Part shown: one piece after another, positions 51,842-61,409 of the stretch
How the letters are laid out: each line of letters begins with the position of its first letter
Numbering within the stretch: position 1 is the first letter of the stretch
NCBI RefSeq assembly: GCF_008369295.1
Contig: NZ_VOBG01000013.1
Location: 1 to 64,000, forward strand
Source: Pseudomonas sp. ANT_H4
GTDB lineage: Bacteria; Pseudomonadota; Gammaproteobacteria; Pseudomonadales; Pseudomonadaceae
Direction of reading: 5' to 3'
DNA: 64,000 nucleotides
Notes under the pieces: model-generated
What the model saw: only the letters and a program-made list of their open reading frames with translations
The model's database searches: none
Told to the model about the DNA's origin: nothing
Program-made: the position numbers and the translations under genes

Positions 51842-52477
51842 TTATTTACGCTGCAACAAACCTGGCAACTGCGCCACCAGCTTCTGGTTGTTCAGCGGCG
51901 CCCGGATAAAGCCACGCTGAGTACCGTCCGGGCCGACTAGCGCCAGGTTGCCACTGTGGTCGACGGTGTAGTTGGGCTTGCTGGTATCAGCAGGAATAAA
52001 CGGGATGCTCACGGCGTTGGACACTTTCTGCACATCGTCCACATTGGCGCCCGTCAGACCCAGGAACTGCGGGTCGAAGTAACCCAGGTACTGCTTGAGC
52101 TGCGCCGGAGTGTCGCGATGGGGATCGATGCTGACCAAGACAATCTGCAGCTTATCCACCACATCCTTGGGCAGCTCACTCTTGATCTGCCGCAACTGGG
52201 CGAGGGTGGTGGGGCAGATGTCCGGGCAGAAGGTGTAGCCGAAGAACAGCAGGCTCCACTTGTCCTTCAACTCGTTGATCACCACCGGCTGGCCGTCTTG
52301 GTTGGTCATGGTCACGGGCGGCAATTGACGACTTTGCGGCAACAGGATAATCCCTGCGTCGATCAACGCCGTCGGATCGCCCTGGCCCTTGCCAGACAGT
52401 ACTTTGTTAACGGTCAGGCCCATGATCAACGCCACCAGGGCCACCAGAATAAAGACAGTTTTTTGAGTTCGAGTCAT
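51842..52477 (-). CDS. SCO1/SenC copper chaperone for cytochrome oxidase
   Basis: A 211-aa thioredoxin-fold protein with one N-terminal membrane anchor (about residues 7-25). The Cu-binding CxxxC is in [14 protein letters not shown] and the distal His in [13 protein letters not shown]. It delivers copper to the CuA site of cytochrome oxidase subunit II. Its start overlaps the cyoE stop by 4 bp, at the end of the ctaA-cyoE-sco unit. Confidence 0.93.
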   Translation of the reverse strand: MTRTQKTVFILVALVALIMGLTVNKVLSGKGQGDPTALIDAGIILLPQSRQLPPVTMTNQDGQPVVINELKDKWSLLFFGYTFCPDICPTTLAQLRQIKSELPKDVVDKLQIVLVSIDPHRDTPAQLKQYLGYFDPQFLGLTGANVDDVQKVSNAVSIPFIPADTSKPNYTVDHSGNLALVGPDGTQRGFIRAPLNNQKLVAQLPGLLQRK

Positions 52478-53373
52478 AGGTTCAACAATAAGTAGTGGTC
52501 TACGAGCAGGGCGATAAACAGTAAAAACAGGTACCAGATAGAGTACTTGAAGGTGTTGATCGCCGCGTGCGGCCGACTACCACGGTACAGCACCCAGGCC
52601 CACTGCAGAAAGCGACCGCCCAGAACCAGTGCACATCCCAGGTACAGCAACCCACTCATGTGGATGACATAGGGCATCAGGCTGACCGCCAACAGCGCGA
52701 AGGTGTACAGCAGGATATGCACCTTGGTGTAGTGCTCGCCGTGAGTCACCGGCAGCATCGGGATATCGGCCTTGGCGTATTCCTCCTTGCGATGAATCGC
52801 CAGGGCCCAGAAGTGCGGCGGAGTCCAGGCGAAGATGATCAGCACCAGCAGCAACGGTTCGGCGCTGACGTGGCCGGTGACCGCCACCCAACCCAACAGC
52901 GGCGGCGCGGCGCCAGCGAGGCCGCCGATGACGATATTCTGCGGCGTCGCCCGCTTGAGAAAGCCGGTGTAGATCACCGCATAACCCAGCAGCGAGGCCA
53001 ACGTCAGCCAGGCCGCCAGCGGATTGGTAAATGCCAGCAGCAGCGCAAGCCCACCCACCGCCAGTGCCATGGCGAAGGTCAGGGCAGCGGCCGGTGATAC
53101 CCGACCTTCGGCCAGCGGACGCTTGTGAGTACGCGCCATCACCGCATCAATGCGCCGGTCCACCACATGATTGACCGCGGCCGCACCGCCGGCACACAGG
53201 GCGATCCCCAGATTGCCAAAGATCAGTACCGTCCACGGCACGCCGGCGCGAGTGGCGAGGAACATGCCCACCAGCGAGGTGATGAGCATTAGCACCACCA
53301 CCTTGGGCTTGGTCAGCTCCAGGTAATCACGCCAGATCGCCTGACTGTGGCGCTCGCCGATCAAGGTCGCCAT
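52474..53373 (-). CDS. cyoE: Protohaem IX farnesyltransferase
   Basis: A 299-aa UbiA-family prenyltransferase that makes haem O from haem B. It has nine or so membrane helices; the first Asp motif [19 protein letters not shown] and the second [11 protein letters not shown] identify CyoE/CtaB. It overlaps ctaA by 13 bp and sco by 4 bp, so translation is coupled. Haem O is the precursor for CtaA in the same operon. Confidence 0.95.
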   Translation of the reverse strand: MATLIGERHSQAIWRDYLELTKPKVVVLMLITSLVGMFLATRAGVPWTVLIFGNLGIALCAGGAAAVNHVVDRRIDAVMARTHKRPLAEGRVSPAAALTFAMALAVGGLALLLAFTNPLAAWLTLASLLGYAVIYTGFLKRATPQNIVIGGLAGAAPPLLGWVAVTGHVSAEPLLLVLIIFAWTPPHFWALAIHRKEEYAKADIPMLPVTHGEHYTKVHILLYTFALLAVSLMPYVIHMSGLLYLGCALVLGGRFLQWAWVLYRGSRPHAAINTFKYSIWYLFLLFIALLVDHYLLLNL

Positions 53374-54440
53374 GGCATCTCTCCTTTAATAGTTATGAGG
53401 CCCGAAACCTGTCGACGCGGGCTGAAGCGCCAGCCCCACGGCAGTTGATGCCTGACCCGGACCAGACTGGTTCGTGCGTGATAATTGACCAATACCAGCG
53501 TCAGCAATAAAGCTGCGCCGCCGGCGTTATGAGCGACTGCCACCGGCAGCGGCAAGTGGAAATAGACGTTGCTCAGGCCAAGGCTGATCTGTGCCGTCAA
53601 CGCCACCAGCAGCAGACCAGCCAAGCGCGTCATGCCGACCGCCCTGAGCTGCCAGGCCAGACCCAGCAACACGACCGCGACTATCACGGCGCCAATCCGG
53701 TGAGTCAGGTGAATCGCGGTGCGCGCATCACTGTCCAGTTGCCCTCCCAGGTAATTGGGGCCGATGTGCTGGGTCAGGTGAAAGCCATTGGCGAAATCAG
53801 CGGCCGGCCACCACTCCCCATGACAGGTGGGCAGGTCGATACAAGCCACCGCCGCATAGTTGGAGCTGACCCAACCGCCCAGGGCAATCTGACCGATCAC
53901 CAGAACCAACCCGGCGGTGGCCCAATATTGCAGGCGCCTGGGCACAATCAGCGCCGGCAACACACCAGACAATCGCAAGGTCAGCAAAAACAGCAGGCTT
54001 AAGGTCGCAAATCCACCCAACAGGTGCCCGGTGACCACTTGCGGCCAAAGCTTGAGGGTCACCGTCCACATGCCAAACGCCGCCTGGGCGATCACCACCG
54101 CCAGCAGAAACAACGGCAACTTCAATGGCTGCCCCGGATGACGCCGATGGGTCCAGGCGCGCGCGGCCAGCAGGGCGATCAACAACCCCAGCGTGCCGGC
54201 AAAGTAGCGGTGGAGCATCTCGTTCCAGCCCTTGTCGGCCTCCACTGGAGCGTCCGGAAAATGCAGCTCGGCATGAGCCAGTTGGGCTTCGCTGTTCGGC
54301 ACGCTGATAAAGCCGTAGCAGCCCGGCCAATCCGGGCAACCAAGGCCGGCATGGGTCAGCCGGGTATAGGCACCCAGCAGCACCACAATCAGTGCGAGCA
54401 AGGTGGCAAACAACGCGAGGCGAAATCCAGGTTTGGCCAT
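53361..54440 (-). CDS. ctaA: Haem A synthase
   Basis: A 359-aa COX15/CtaA-family membrane protein with eight helices, converting haem O to haem [23 protein letters not shown] near the N-terminus (shortened key [16 protein letters not shown]), [20 protein letters not shown] and [10 protein letters not shown] supply the paired His ligands. The following gene is 10 bp away, and cyoE overlaps it downstream. Haem A implies an aa3-type oxidase, matching the cox genes here. Confidence 0.94.
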   Translation of the reverse strand: MAKPGFRLALFATLLALIVVLLGAYTRLTHAGLGCPDWPGCYGFISVPNSEAQLAHAELHFPDAPVEADKGWNEMLHRYFAGTLGLLIALLAARAWTHRRHPGQPLKLPLFLLAVVIAQAAFGMWTVTLKLWPQVVTGHLLGGFATLSLLFLLTLRLSGVLPALIVPRRLQYWATAGLVLVIGQIALGGWVSSNYAAVACIDLPTCHGEWWPAADFANGFHLTQHIGPNYLGGQLDSDARTAIHLTHRIGAVIVAVVLLGLAWQLRAVGMTRLAGLLLVALTAQISLGLSNVYFHLPLPVAVAHNAGGAALLLTLVLVNYHARTSLVRVRHQLPWGWRFSPRRQVSGLITIKGEMPWRP

Positions 54441-54450
54441 GACGATGCCC

Positions 54451-55038
54451 TTATCCGATATTCGACAGTTTCAACAACAGGCGCAGGTCGTTCAGTAAAT
54501 CCTTGCCCTTGACCCGAGCGTCATAGCGCAACACCAGGTTGCCGTGGGGATCAACTACCCACAGTTGGGCATCACCGCTGCCCTGGGCCGCAGCGTCCTT
54601 GTTGAAGGTCGGCAGGTCCAGCGGGTAGCGCTGCAATTGTGGGTACTCAACCTTGAGCTTTGCCTCGTACTCGGTACTCACCGGTTGCGCGACGGCCAAG
54701 GCATGACTGGCGCGGGAGGCATCGCGACCCAGGCCGATTTGCAGTTGGCGCGCCAGGTACACCAGTTGCTGGCAATCGTTAGCGCAAGCCGCAGGCGCGG
54801 TGACCAGCAACTGCCAGCGCTCCTCGCTTGCCTGCACACCGATGTCGGCGCGGGTCTGGCCATTGCCGATCAGTTCACCGTGATAGCTGCGGTTTTCCGG
54901 TACCCAGAACTGCAGTTTGTACATGAAGGTGGCCAGCACCATCGGGCCGATCACCATCAGCACGATCAGGATCAGTTGCCAACGCCCCTTGCTACGACCG
55001 GGCAACTGCGACGCGTCAGATATGTTGAGTGGATTCAT
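54451..55038 (-). CDS. Cox-cluster membrane protein of unknown function
   Basis: A 195-aa protein with one N-terminal membrane helix (about residues 22-42; LILIVLMVIGPMVLATFMY) and a periplasmic domain with APAACANDCQQLVYLARQL (a CxxxC motif) and LWVVDPHGNLVLRYD. The CxxxC and the PHG-NLVLRY tail recall SCO/thioredoxin-like proteins, so a role in copper delivery or thiol chemistry for oxidase assembly is plausible but unproven. I start at MNPLNI (GGGAG upstream), overlapping the SURF1 gene by 23 bp; MGAA four codons earlier is also possible. Confidence 0.78.
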   Translation of the reverse strand: MNPLNISDASQLPGRSKGRWQLILIVLMVIGPMVLATFMYKLQFWVPENRSYHGELIGNGQTRADIGVQASEERWQLLVTAPAACANDCQQLVYLARQLQIGLGRDASRASHALAVAQPVSTEYEAKLKVEYPQLQRYPLDLPTFNKDAAAQGSGDAQLWVVDPHGNLVLRYDARVKGKDLLNDLRLLLKLSNIG

Positions 55039-55756
55039 GGCCGCTCCCATGGTGCTTCTCCCTTGCGTTGTGCCATCCGAGGTAGAGGTAAAGACCGAAC
55101 AGCGCCACCGCCATGGCGAACCACTGCACGGCATATCCCAGGTGTTTTTCCGGCCCCATGGCGACAACAGGCCAGTTGGTTTCGTAGGTCGCAGGACCCT
55201 CTTCAGCCCGCAATTCATAGGTAAACCCGCTACGCCCCAACTCCGCCCATAGCGTGTCGGGATGCAGCGCTGTCAGCAGTCGCGGCCATTGCGCACCCGC
55301 CGGGTCCGCGTGCAGCTGGAAGGTCGCGCCAGGAGCAACATAGACCCAGGCATCGACATTCAACGGTTGTTCGGGCGTGGTGAAGGCTGGCGGCGTGCGT
55401 CGATCCGGCCAAGGCAGCCAGCCGCGATTGAGCAGCAGCCAAAGACCGCTCGCCTGGTCATGAAAGGGTTGCAGCAACTCGACGCCGACCTTGCCGTCGC
55501 GCATGCGGTTATCCAGCAGCACGCTGTGGGCGGCGTCGAACTGTCCGCGCAGATGTACACGGCGAAAGGCCGGATCAGCACTGGCGCTCAATTGATCACT
55601 GCTCATCGGCTCGCCAGCACGGCGCTCGGCGTAGCTTTCCAGCAGCACCTGTTTTTCCTGCCCACGGGACAATTGCCAGAAGCCGAGCCACACCATCAGA
55701 GGCAGCAGCACAAACACCACCAGCGTCGGCGCAATCCCGGGGCGAAAACGTTTCAT
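55016..55756 (-). CDS. SURF1-family oxidase assembly protein
   Basis: A 246-aa protein with two membrane helices, one at each end (about residues 10-29 and 213-232). LGFWQLSRGQEKQ, the DNRMRDGKVGVELLQPF segment and WLLLNRGWLPW are SURF1 signatures; the C-terminus has HLGYAVQWFAMAVALFGLYL. It helps insert haem A into subunit I. I start at MKRFRPGIAP; the frame runs further upstream across the oppositely oriented DUF2909 gene without a start signal. Confidence 0.92.
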   Translation of the reverse strand: MKRFRPGIAPTLVVFVLLPLMVWLGFWQLSRGQEKQVLLESYAERRAGEPMSSDQLSASADPAFRRVHLRGQFDAAHSVLLDNRMRDGKVGVELLQPFHDQASGLWLLLNRGWLPWPDRRTPPAFTTPEQPLNVDAWVYVAPGATFQLHADPAGAQWPRLLTALHPDTLWAELGRSGFTYELRAEEGPATYETNWPVVAMGPEKHLGYAVQWFAMAVALFGLYLYLGWHNAREKHHGSGHESTQHI

Positions 55757-55841
55757 GGCGTTGCCGCAAAGGTCGACACTGCGCTGGCTATACTGAATCT
55801 CATTGCCCGCCCCTCCAAATAAAGAGTCCAGGAGCCAGACC

Positions 55842-56045
55842 ATGCTCAAAGCAGCTATTGCCCTGATGCTGATCGCTACCGTTGTGAGCCTGTTCAGTGG
55901 CTTATTCTTTTTGGTCAAGGACGAGGGCAACTCCAACCGCCTCGTCACTGCCTTGACCGTACGTATCGTGCTGGCCGTGATCACCGTGGTACTGATCACC
56001 TGGGGCTTCTACAGCGGCCAGTTGGTGTCCCACGCGCCGTGGTAA
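55842..56045 (+). CDS. DUF2909 twin-transmembrane protein
   Basis: A 67-aa protein with two hydrophobic helices (MLKAAIALMLIATVVSLFSG, then LTVRIVLAVITVVLITWGF) and a short hydrophilic loop (VKDEGNSNR), typical of the DUF2909 or twin-TM family. It is on the plus strand inside the minus-strand cox cluster: divergent from SURF1 and ending 6 bp from the coxC stop. I start at MLKAA; 13 codons upstream lack protein-like character. Function unknown; presumably oxidase biogenesis. Confidence 0.85.
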   Translation: MLKAAIALMLIATVVSLFSGLFFLVKDEGNSNRLVTALTVRIVLAVITVVLITWGFYSGQLVSHAPW

Positions 56046-56051
56046 GGCGCC

Positions 56052-56939
56052 TCAGAGCACATAAACGAAGAAAAACAACCCGATCCACACCACGTCGACA
56101 AAGTGCCAATACCAGCTGGCCGCCTCGAAGCCGAACTGGTGCTCTGCATTGAAATGCCCCCGCAGAACGCGCATCAGCATCACAAACAGAATGATGGTGC
56201 CGATGGTCACGTGGGCGCCGTGAAAACCCGTCAGCATGAAGAAGGTCGCACCGTACACGCCGGAACCCAACGTCAGGCCCAACTCCTTGTAGGCGTGGAT
56301 GTATTCCTCGGCCTGAAACCCGAGGAATGCCATCCCCAGCAGAACGGTGATCGCCAACCAGATTTTCAACGCGCCACGATGACCCTTGCGCAGGGCATGG
56401 TGGGCGATGGTGATGGTCACGCTGGAGCTGACCAGCAGGATGGTATTGACCAGCGGTAGGCCCCACGGGCTGATGGTGCCTTCGGGTGCCGGGAAGAGTT
56501 TCGGGTCGGGGTTATTGAGCAGCGGCCAGGCGAACTCGAAGTTCGGCCAGAGCATGTGCGCCACACCCTTGGAGCCCTCACCGCCCAGCCACGGTCCAGA
56601 CATGTGGCGCACGTAAAACAGCGCACCGAAGAAGGCGATAAAGAACATCACCTCGGAAAAAATGAACCAGGTCATGCCCCAGCGAAAGGAACGGTCCATC
56701 TGCGCGCTGTACAACCCGGCACGGCTTTCCTTAATCACCGCACCAAACCAGCCAAACATCATGTAGGCCAGTAACAGGCCACCGACGAAAAAGATCAGCG
56801 GGCCATGGGACTCCGGACGTGCCGCCTTGAGGTCGTTGAACCACACGCCCAGGCCGTACACTGTGACCAGCATGCCAATCGTGGCAATTATTGGCCATTT
56901 GCTTTGCGCTGGTACGTAGTACGTATCATGAGTTGGCAT
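56052..56939 (-). CDS. coxC: Cytochrome c oxidase subunit III
   Basis: A 295-aa protein with seven membrane helices. WPIIATIGMLVTVYGLGVWF opens it; FFIAFFGALFYVRH, GFQAEEYIHAYKELGLTLGS, FHGAHVTIGTIILFVMLMR and HFVDVVWIGLFFFVYV are the family signatures, including the conserved Glu/His residues. It lies 34 bp after ctaG, in the coxB-coxA-ctaG-coxC order usual for aa3 oxidases. Confidence 0.96.
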   Translation of the reverse strand: MPTHDTYYVPAQSKWPIIATIGMLVTVYGLGVWFNDLKAARPESHGPLIFFVGGLLLAYMMFGWFGAVIKESRAGLYSAQMDRSFRWGMTWFIFSEVMFFIAFFGALFYVRHMSGPWLGGEGSKGVAHMLWPNFEFAWPLLNNPDPKLFPAPEGTISPWGLPLVNTILLVSSSVTITIAHHALRKGHRGALKIWLAITVLLGMAFLGFQAEEYIHAYKELGLTLGSGVYGATFFMLTGFHGAHVTIGTIILFVMLMRVLRGHFNAEHQFGFEAASWYWHFVDVVWIGLFFFVYVL

Positions 56940-56973
56940 GTATTCGTTCTCCTAATCGAGCCCGCAGGCACGC

Positions 56974-57525
56974 CTAGCCGCCGGTATGGACAGCCACGGG
57001 CGGTTGGCGCGCGGTGATATCGAACAGCGTGTACGCCAGGGTCAAATGCTTCACATCCTTGGGCATGTCGCGATCGACAATGAAGCGCACCGGCATCTCG
57101 ATGCGCTCGCCTGGCTGCAGCACTTGCTGGGTGAAGCAAAAACACTCGGTCTTGTGGAAGTACATCGCCGCTTCGGCCGGGGAAATGCTCGGGATCGCCT
57201 GCGCAGTCATCGGCTTATCGCTGGGGTTAAAGGCGACAAAAATCATCTCGTTGACCGCACCGGGGTTGACCACGATTTCGTCGGCCCTGGAGTGAAACTC
57301 CCAGACCATGTCGATGGCATTGGTGGAGAGAAACTGCACCCGCACCTGGCGCGACGGGTCGACAACCTGCGAGCCCTCGTACTGCCCGGCGGTCTTGCCG
57401 TTGATGCCGAACGCCTTGCACATCACGTCGTAGATCGGCACTAGGGCAAAGCCAAAAGCGAACATCGCCAGCACCAGGATCAGCAGACGCGTGACCAGCC
57501 GATTGAGGGGTATGGAGTCAGACAT
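56974..57525 (-). CDS. ctaG: Cytochrome oxidase assembly protein CtaG/COX11
   Basis: A 183-aa protein with one N-terminal membrane helix (about residues 12-30) and a periplasmic immunoglobulin-like domain. The copper-binding CFCF is in HKTECFCFTQQVL (about residues 124-127), with the conserved PVRFIVDRDMP segment. It delivers copper to the CuB site of subunit I. ATG chosen at MSDSIPLNRL; five codons upstream are possible. Confidence 0.95.
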   Translation of the reverse strand: MSDSIPLNRLVTRLLILVLAMFAFGFALVPIYDVMCKAFGINGKTAGQYEGSQVVDPSRQVRVQFLSTNAIDMVWEFHSRADEIVVNPGAVNEMIFVAFNPSDKPMTAQAIPSISPAEAAMYFHKTECFCFTQQVLQPGERIEMPVRFIVDRDMPKDVKHLTLAYTLFDITARQPPVAVHTGG

Positions 57526-57552
57526 GACCACCTCCTGCACCCATCACGGTGT

Positions 57553-59142
57553 TCACTTGACCTCCGGCGGCGTGGTGAAGGTGTGGTACGGCGCGGGTGA
57601 AGGGATGCTCCACTCCAGGCCTTCGGCACCGTCCCACGGCTTGGCCGGCGCAGGCGGGCCGCCACGAATGCACTTGATGACGATGAACAGGAAGAAGATC
57701 TGCGTCGCGCCAAAGGTGAAGGCACCGATGGAGGAGACCATGTTGAAATCGGCGAACTGCAGGTTGTAGTCCGGCACCCGGCGCGGCATGCCAGCCAGCC
57801 CCACGAAGTGCATCGGAAAGAACGCCATGTTCATCCCCACAAACGACAGCCAGAAGTGCAGCTTGCCCAGGGTTTCGTCGTACATGTGGCCGGTCCATTT
57901 CGGCAGCCAGTAGTAGGCCGAGGCGAAGATCCCGAAGATAGCCCCTGGCACCAATACGTAATGGAAGTGCGCCACCACGAAGTAAGTGTCGTGGTACTGG
58001 AAGTCCGCCGGGGCAATGGCCAGCATCAGCCCGGAGAAGCCGCCGATGGTGAACAGAATCACGAAAGCTACGGCAAACAACATCGGCGTCTCGAAAGTCA
58101 GCGAGCCTTGCCACATGGTGCTGACCCAGTTGAACACCTTGACCCCTGTGGGCACCGCAATCAGCAGTGTCGCGTACATGAAGAACAACTCGCCCACCAG
58201 CGGAATGCCCACCACGAACATGTGGTGCGCCCAAACGATAAACGACAGGAAGGCGATACTGGCCGTGGCGTAGACCATCGAGGTGTAGCCGAACAGCGGC
58301 TTGCGCGAAAAGGTTGGGATGATCGAGCTGACGGCGCCGAAGGCCGGCAGAATCATGATGTACACCTCGGGATGGCCGAAGAACCAGAACACATGCTGGA
58401 ACAAAACCGGGTCACCGCCACCAGCAGCGCTGAAGAAGCTGGTGCCGAAGTGGATGTCCATCAGCATCATGGTCACGCAACCCGCCAATACCGGCATCAC
58501 CGCGATCAGCAGGAAGGCTGTGATCAGCCAGGTCCAGACGAACAGCGGCATTTTCATCAGGGTCATGCCGGGGGCGCGCAGGTTGAGGATAGTGGCGACC
58601 ACGTTGATCGCGCCCATGATCGAACTGATGCCCATCAGGTGGATGGCAAAGATGAAGAAGGTCACGCTTTCGGGCGCGTAGGTGGTAGAGAGTGGGGCGT
58701 AGAAGGTCCAGCCGAAGTTCGGCCCACCGCCCGGAGAGAACAGCGTGGACACCAGCAGCAGGAACGCCGCAGGTAACAGCCAGAAACTGAAGTTATTCAT
58801 ACGCGGCAGGGCCATGTCTGGCGCGCCGATCATCAGCGGGATCATCCAGTTGGCCAAGCCCACGAACGCCGGCATCACCGCACCGAAGACCATGATCAGG
58901 CCGTGCATGGTGGTCATCTGGTTGAAAAACGCCGGCTCGACGATCTGCAAGCCCGGCTGGAATAGCTCAGCACGGATCACCATGGCGAACGAGCCGCCCA
59001 GCAGGAACATGGCGAAGCTGAACCACAGGTACATGGTCCCGATGTCTTTATGGTTGGTGGTTAGCACCCAACGCATCAAGCCTTTGGCGGGCCCATGAGC
59101 GTGGTCACCGGCATGGCCGTGGTCATCGATCACAGTGCTCAT
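57553..59142 (-). CDS. coxA: Cytochrome c oxidase subunit I, aa3 type
   Basis: A 529-aa protein with twelve membrane helices. TTMHGLIMVFGAVMPAF holds the haem a His ligand; HVFWFFGHPEVYIMILPAFG holds the His-Tyr crosslink pair; WAHHMFVVG holds the CuB histidines; and HDTYFVVAHFHYVLVPG holds the haem a3 and haem a ligands. GHPEVY plus the K-channel and D-channel positions identify an A-type oxidase. It is the catalytic haem-copper subunit, with coxB 70 bp upstream. Confidence 0.97.
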   Translation of the reverse strand: MSTVIDDHGHAGDHAHGPAKGLMRWVLTTNHKDIGTMYLWFSFAMFLLGGSFAMVIRAELFQPGLQIVEPAFFNQMTTMHGLIMVFGAVMPAFVGLANWMIPLMIGAPDMALPRMNNFSFWLLPAAFLLLVSTLFSPGGGPNFGWTFYAPLSTTYAPESVTFFIFAIHLMGISSIMGAINVVATILNLRAPGMTLMKMPLFVWTWLITAFLLIAVMPVLAGCVTMMLMDIHFGTSFFSAAGGGDPVLFQHVFWFFGHPEVYIMILPAFGAVSSIIPTFSRKPLFGYTSMVYATASIAFLSFIVWAHHMFVVGIPLVGELFFMYATLLIAVPTGVKVFNWVSTMWQGSLTFETPMLFAVAFVILFTIGGFSGLMLAIAPADFQYHDTYFVVAHFHYVLVPGAIFGIFASAYYWLPKWTGHMYDETLGKLHFWLSFVGMNMAFFPMHFVGLAGMPRRVPDYNLQFADFNMVSSIGAFTFGATQIFFLFIVIKCIRGGPPAPAKPWDGAEGLEWSIPSPAPYHTFTTPPEVK

Positions 59143-59212
59143 GGCCTTTCTCCTGCAAACGAGTGGGCGGGACGGTCAGCAGACCGGTTCAGGAAAGATG
59201 CAATGAAGGAAG

Positions 59213-60340
59213 TCATTTGCTTTCCGCCTGTTTGATGGCCAGCACGTCTTTGGGGGTAACCATGTCGCCTTTGTTGTTGCCCCAGGCGTTGCGTTCGTAG
59301 GTCACGACGGCGGCGATATCGACTTCCGAAAGCTGCTTGCCGAAGGCTGCCATCGCAGTACCTGGCTTGCCGTGATAGACGATGCTCAGGTGACCTTCCT
59401 TCGGTCCTGTGGCGATTTTCGAGCCCTTGAGGGCCGGGAACATTGGTGGCAAGCCCTGGCCTTCGGCCTGGTGACACGCCACGCAGGTGGTGTGGTAGAC
59501 CTTGTCGCCACGGGCCACGAGCTCTTCGAGGGTCCACTCCTTGGAGGTCAGTTCCTTGAGCTTGGCAGCCTCTTCCTTGCGCTCGCCGAGCCAGGTGTCG
59601 TAGTCGGCCTTGGACTTGACCTCGACCACGATCGGCATGAAACCATGGTCCTTGCCACACAACTCGGCGCACTGGCCACGATAAATGCCGGGCTTCTCGA
59701 CCCGGGTCCAGGTCTCGTTGACGAAACCAGGGATGGCGTCGCGCTTGACCGCGAAGGCAGGCACCCACCAGGAATGGATTACATCGGCGGCAGTCACCAG
59801 AAAGCGCACTTTGGCGCCCACGGGAATCACCAGCGGCTGGTCAACTTCCAGCAGGTAATGCTCGCCCTTGACTGCCTGGTTATGGATTTGCTCGGCGGGA
59901 GTGGCCAGGTTGCTGAAAAATTCGACGTCCTGACCCAGGTATTTGTAATGCCACTTCCACTGGTAGCCGGTGACCTGGATATCGATATCCGATTCACTGC
60001 TGTCGTAGATGTTGATCAGGGTCTTGGTCGCCGGAATGGCCATGGCCACGAGAATCAGCAAGGGCACCACGGTCCAGAGAATCTCCACCGTCGTACTCTC
60101 GTGGAACTTGGCCGCCACCTGCCCGGTTGAGCGACGATGGACGATCATCGACCAGAACATCGCGCCAAACACCACAATGCCGATCACCACACATATCCAG
60201 AAAATGGTCATGTGCAGATCGAACACCGCGTTACTTACCTCTGTGGCCCCTGGTGTCATATTCACTGTCCAGGCGGCTTGAGCCTGGCTGAATACTGACC
60301 ACAAGAGTAGGCCCATCCAAACGTGTGGATGTCGCGTCAT
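59213..60340 (-). CDS. coxB: Cytochrome c oxidase subunit II with fused cytochrome c domain
   Basis: A 375-aa protein: signal peptide (MTRHPHVWMG, cut near QAQA-AW), two membrane helices, a CuA domain (HSWWVPAFAVKRDAIPGF; GQCAELCGKDHGFMPIVVEV) and a C-terminal cytochrome c domain with CVACH and a distal Met. The fusion defines a caa3-type subunit II. I start at MTRHPH; the frame runs 70 codons further upstream over the promoter region. It is the first gene of the cox operon. Confidence 0.95.
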   Translation of the reverse strand: MTRHPHVWMGLLLWSVFSQAQAAWTVNMTPGATEVSNAVFDLHMTIFWICVVIGIVVFGAMFWSMIVHRRSTGQVAAKFHESTTVEILWTVVPLLILVAMAIPATKTLINIYDSSESDIDIQVTGYQWKWHYKYLGQDVEFFSNLATPAEQIHNQAVKGEHYLLEVDQPLVIPVGAKVRFLVTAADVIHSWWVPAFAVKRDAIPGFVNETWTRVEKPGIYRGQCAELCGKDHGFMPIVVEVKSKADYDTWLGERKEEAAKLKELTSKEWTLEELVARGDKVYHTTCVACHQAEGQGLPPMFPALKGSKIATGPKEGHLSIVYHGKPGTAMAAFGKQLSEVDIAAVVTYERNAWGNNKGDMVTPKDVLAIKQAESK

Positions 60341-60478
60341 GCGGGTTCCCCTTATCGTTCTTGTTATCCCGCCGGTTTGCACCTGCGGCCAAGGGAGCGG
60401 CTTCCATATTGCAAACACACCGCCAAGCCTTGCCTGCTCATGCAGTCGGGCGTCATCAGCTAATTGCGTACAAAATCG

Positions 60479-60506
60479 AGTATAGACAGCGACCGCCACC
60501 TCGCAA
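60479..60506 (-). promoter_or_regulatory. Candidate coxB promoter, RpoS-like -10
   Basis: On the minus strand TTGCGA (60501-60506), a 16-bp spacer and TATACT (60479-60484), preceded by C to give CTATACT. The extended CTATACT form is favoured by RpoS, and aa3 oxidase genes are known RpoS targets in P. aeruginosa. About 130 nt of leader would precede coxB. The rest of the gap at 60341-60707 holds no gene that I can support. Confidence 0.5.
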
Positions 60507-60707
60507 TGCGATCGGGCAAATGAACGGAAATGGACGAACGGGGCCGGCAAAATAGCTGACGGTGTGGGTTATCCGACGAACGATGGCAATTCGATATAAC
60601 GCCGGCGCATAACCATGAAATAATTATGACAAATGCGTCTGAGGGGCTCGTATAAACGAGCTACCTTGTGTTTTCCCTTTTCCTACGCCTATTGTCCTGG
60701 AGCTTTC

Positions 60708-61355
60708 ATGAACACCGCCGCATTGCGCGAGCAGATTTCCCGTGCCCATCAACATGAATCCAGCACTGGCCAGTTGACCCGTCAATTGGAAGTTCAGTTA
60801 CCGCACCTGCACCCGGCGATTTCTCTGCCTGACGTCGACGCCAAGGGCGTGATGACCCGCTTTGTTGCCGCCTACATCGATCAGGTACCGGATTTGCTGG
60901 ATGCCGCCAACGATGTGGCCCGTGAAGCCGGTATCGAAAGCCAGATCAAACCGGTGCTGAAAATCGCCGAACATTTCTTTCTCCAGCCGCCAGCGATCCT
61001 GGCCGGCCATGAAGGCCTGGATAGTTTGCTGGACGAGGCCTACCTGGCCCATCGCCTGGTGGAAGAGGTCAATGACCTGTACATCAAGCATTTCGGCCAG
61101 CCGTTGATTCCGTTGGATACCACGGTGGCCAATGTGATTGCTCATCAATTGATCGGTGAGACCTTCGCCAATCAACTGGACGAGGCAGTGCACCACGCGG
61201 TGGATGAGATGCTCAATGAAGAGAGCTTTGCCCTGGAGTCTGTCGAAGCCTACCGCGACAAGCTCAAGAGCCCGGACACTGAGGCAGCCTGGAAGCGCTG
61301 GCCGTGCCTGTCGCGGCAGTTGGGTGTTGGGTTAGATCTGGATCAGCCGGCCTGA
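60708..61355 (+). CDS. Conserved protein of unknown function
   Basis: A 215-aa soluble protein, mainly helical. No signal peptide or membrane helix. It begins MNTAALREQISRAHQHES; later stretches are VAAYIDQVPDLLDAANDVAREAG and EEVNDLYIKHFGQPLIPLD (the first shortened in key part to IDQVPDLLDAAND). I recognise it only as the protein usually found beside coxB in pseudomonads (PA0104 position). GGAG lies about 8 bp before the ATG; an extended frame from 60633 has no such support. Divergent from coxB. Confidence 0.75.
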   Translation: MNTAALREQISRAHQHESSTGQLTRQLEVQLPHLHPAISLPDVDAKGVMTRFVAAYIDQVPDLLDAANDVAREAGIESQIKPVLKIAEHFFLQPPAILAGHEGLDSLLDEAYLAHRLVEEVNDLYIKHFGQPLIPLDTTVANVIAHQLIGETFANQLDEAVHHAVDEMLNEESFALESVEAYRDKLKSPDTEAAWKRWPCLSRQLGVGLDLDQPA

Positions 61356-61378
61356 ATCCCTGGATAACGCCAGCGTCT

Positions 61379-61407
61379 GTGGCGAGGGGGCTTGTCCCCC
61401 TCGCCAC
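61379..61407. repeat. REP-like palindrome of a second type
   Basis: Perfect 12-bp arms GTGGCGAGGGGG and CCCCCTCGCCAC with a CTTGT loop, followed by TTTT. It is a different repeat family from those at 24119 and 46827 but sits the same way, between convergent genes, ending 2 bp before the SulP stop. Confidence 0.85.
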
Positions 61408-61409
61408 TT

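Noticed and set aside
60633..60707. 25-codon N-terminal extension of the coxB-adjacent protein
   Set aside because: It lacks a ribosome binding site, whereas GGAG precedes the ATG at 60708; the extension also has Cys/Tyr-rich, non-conserved-looking sequence.
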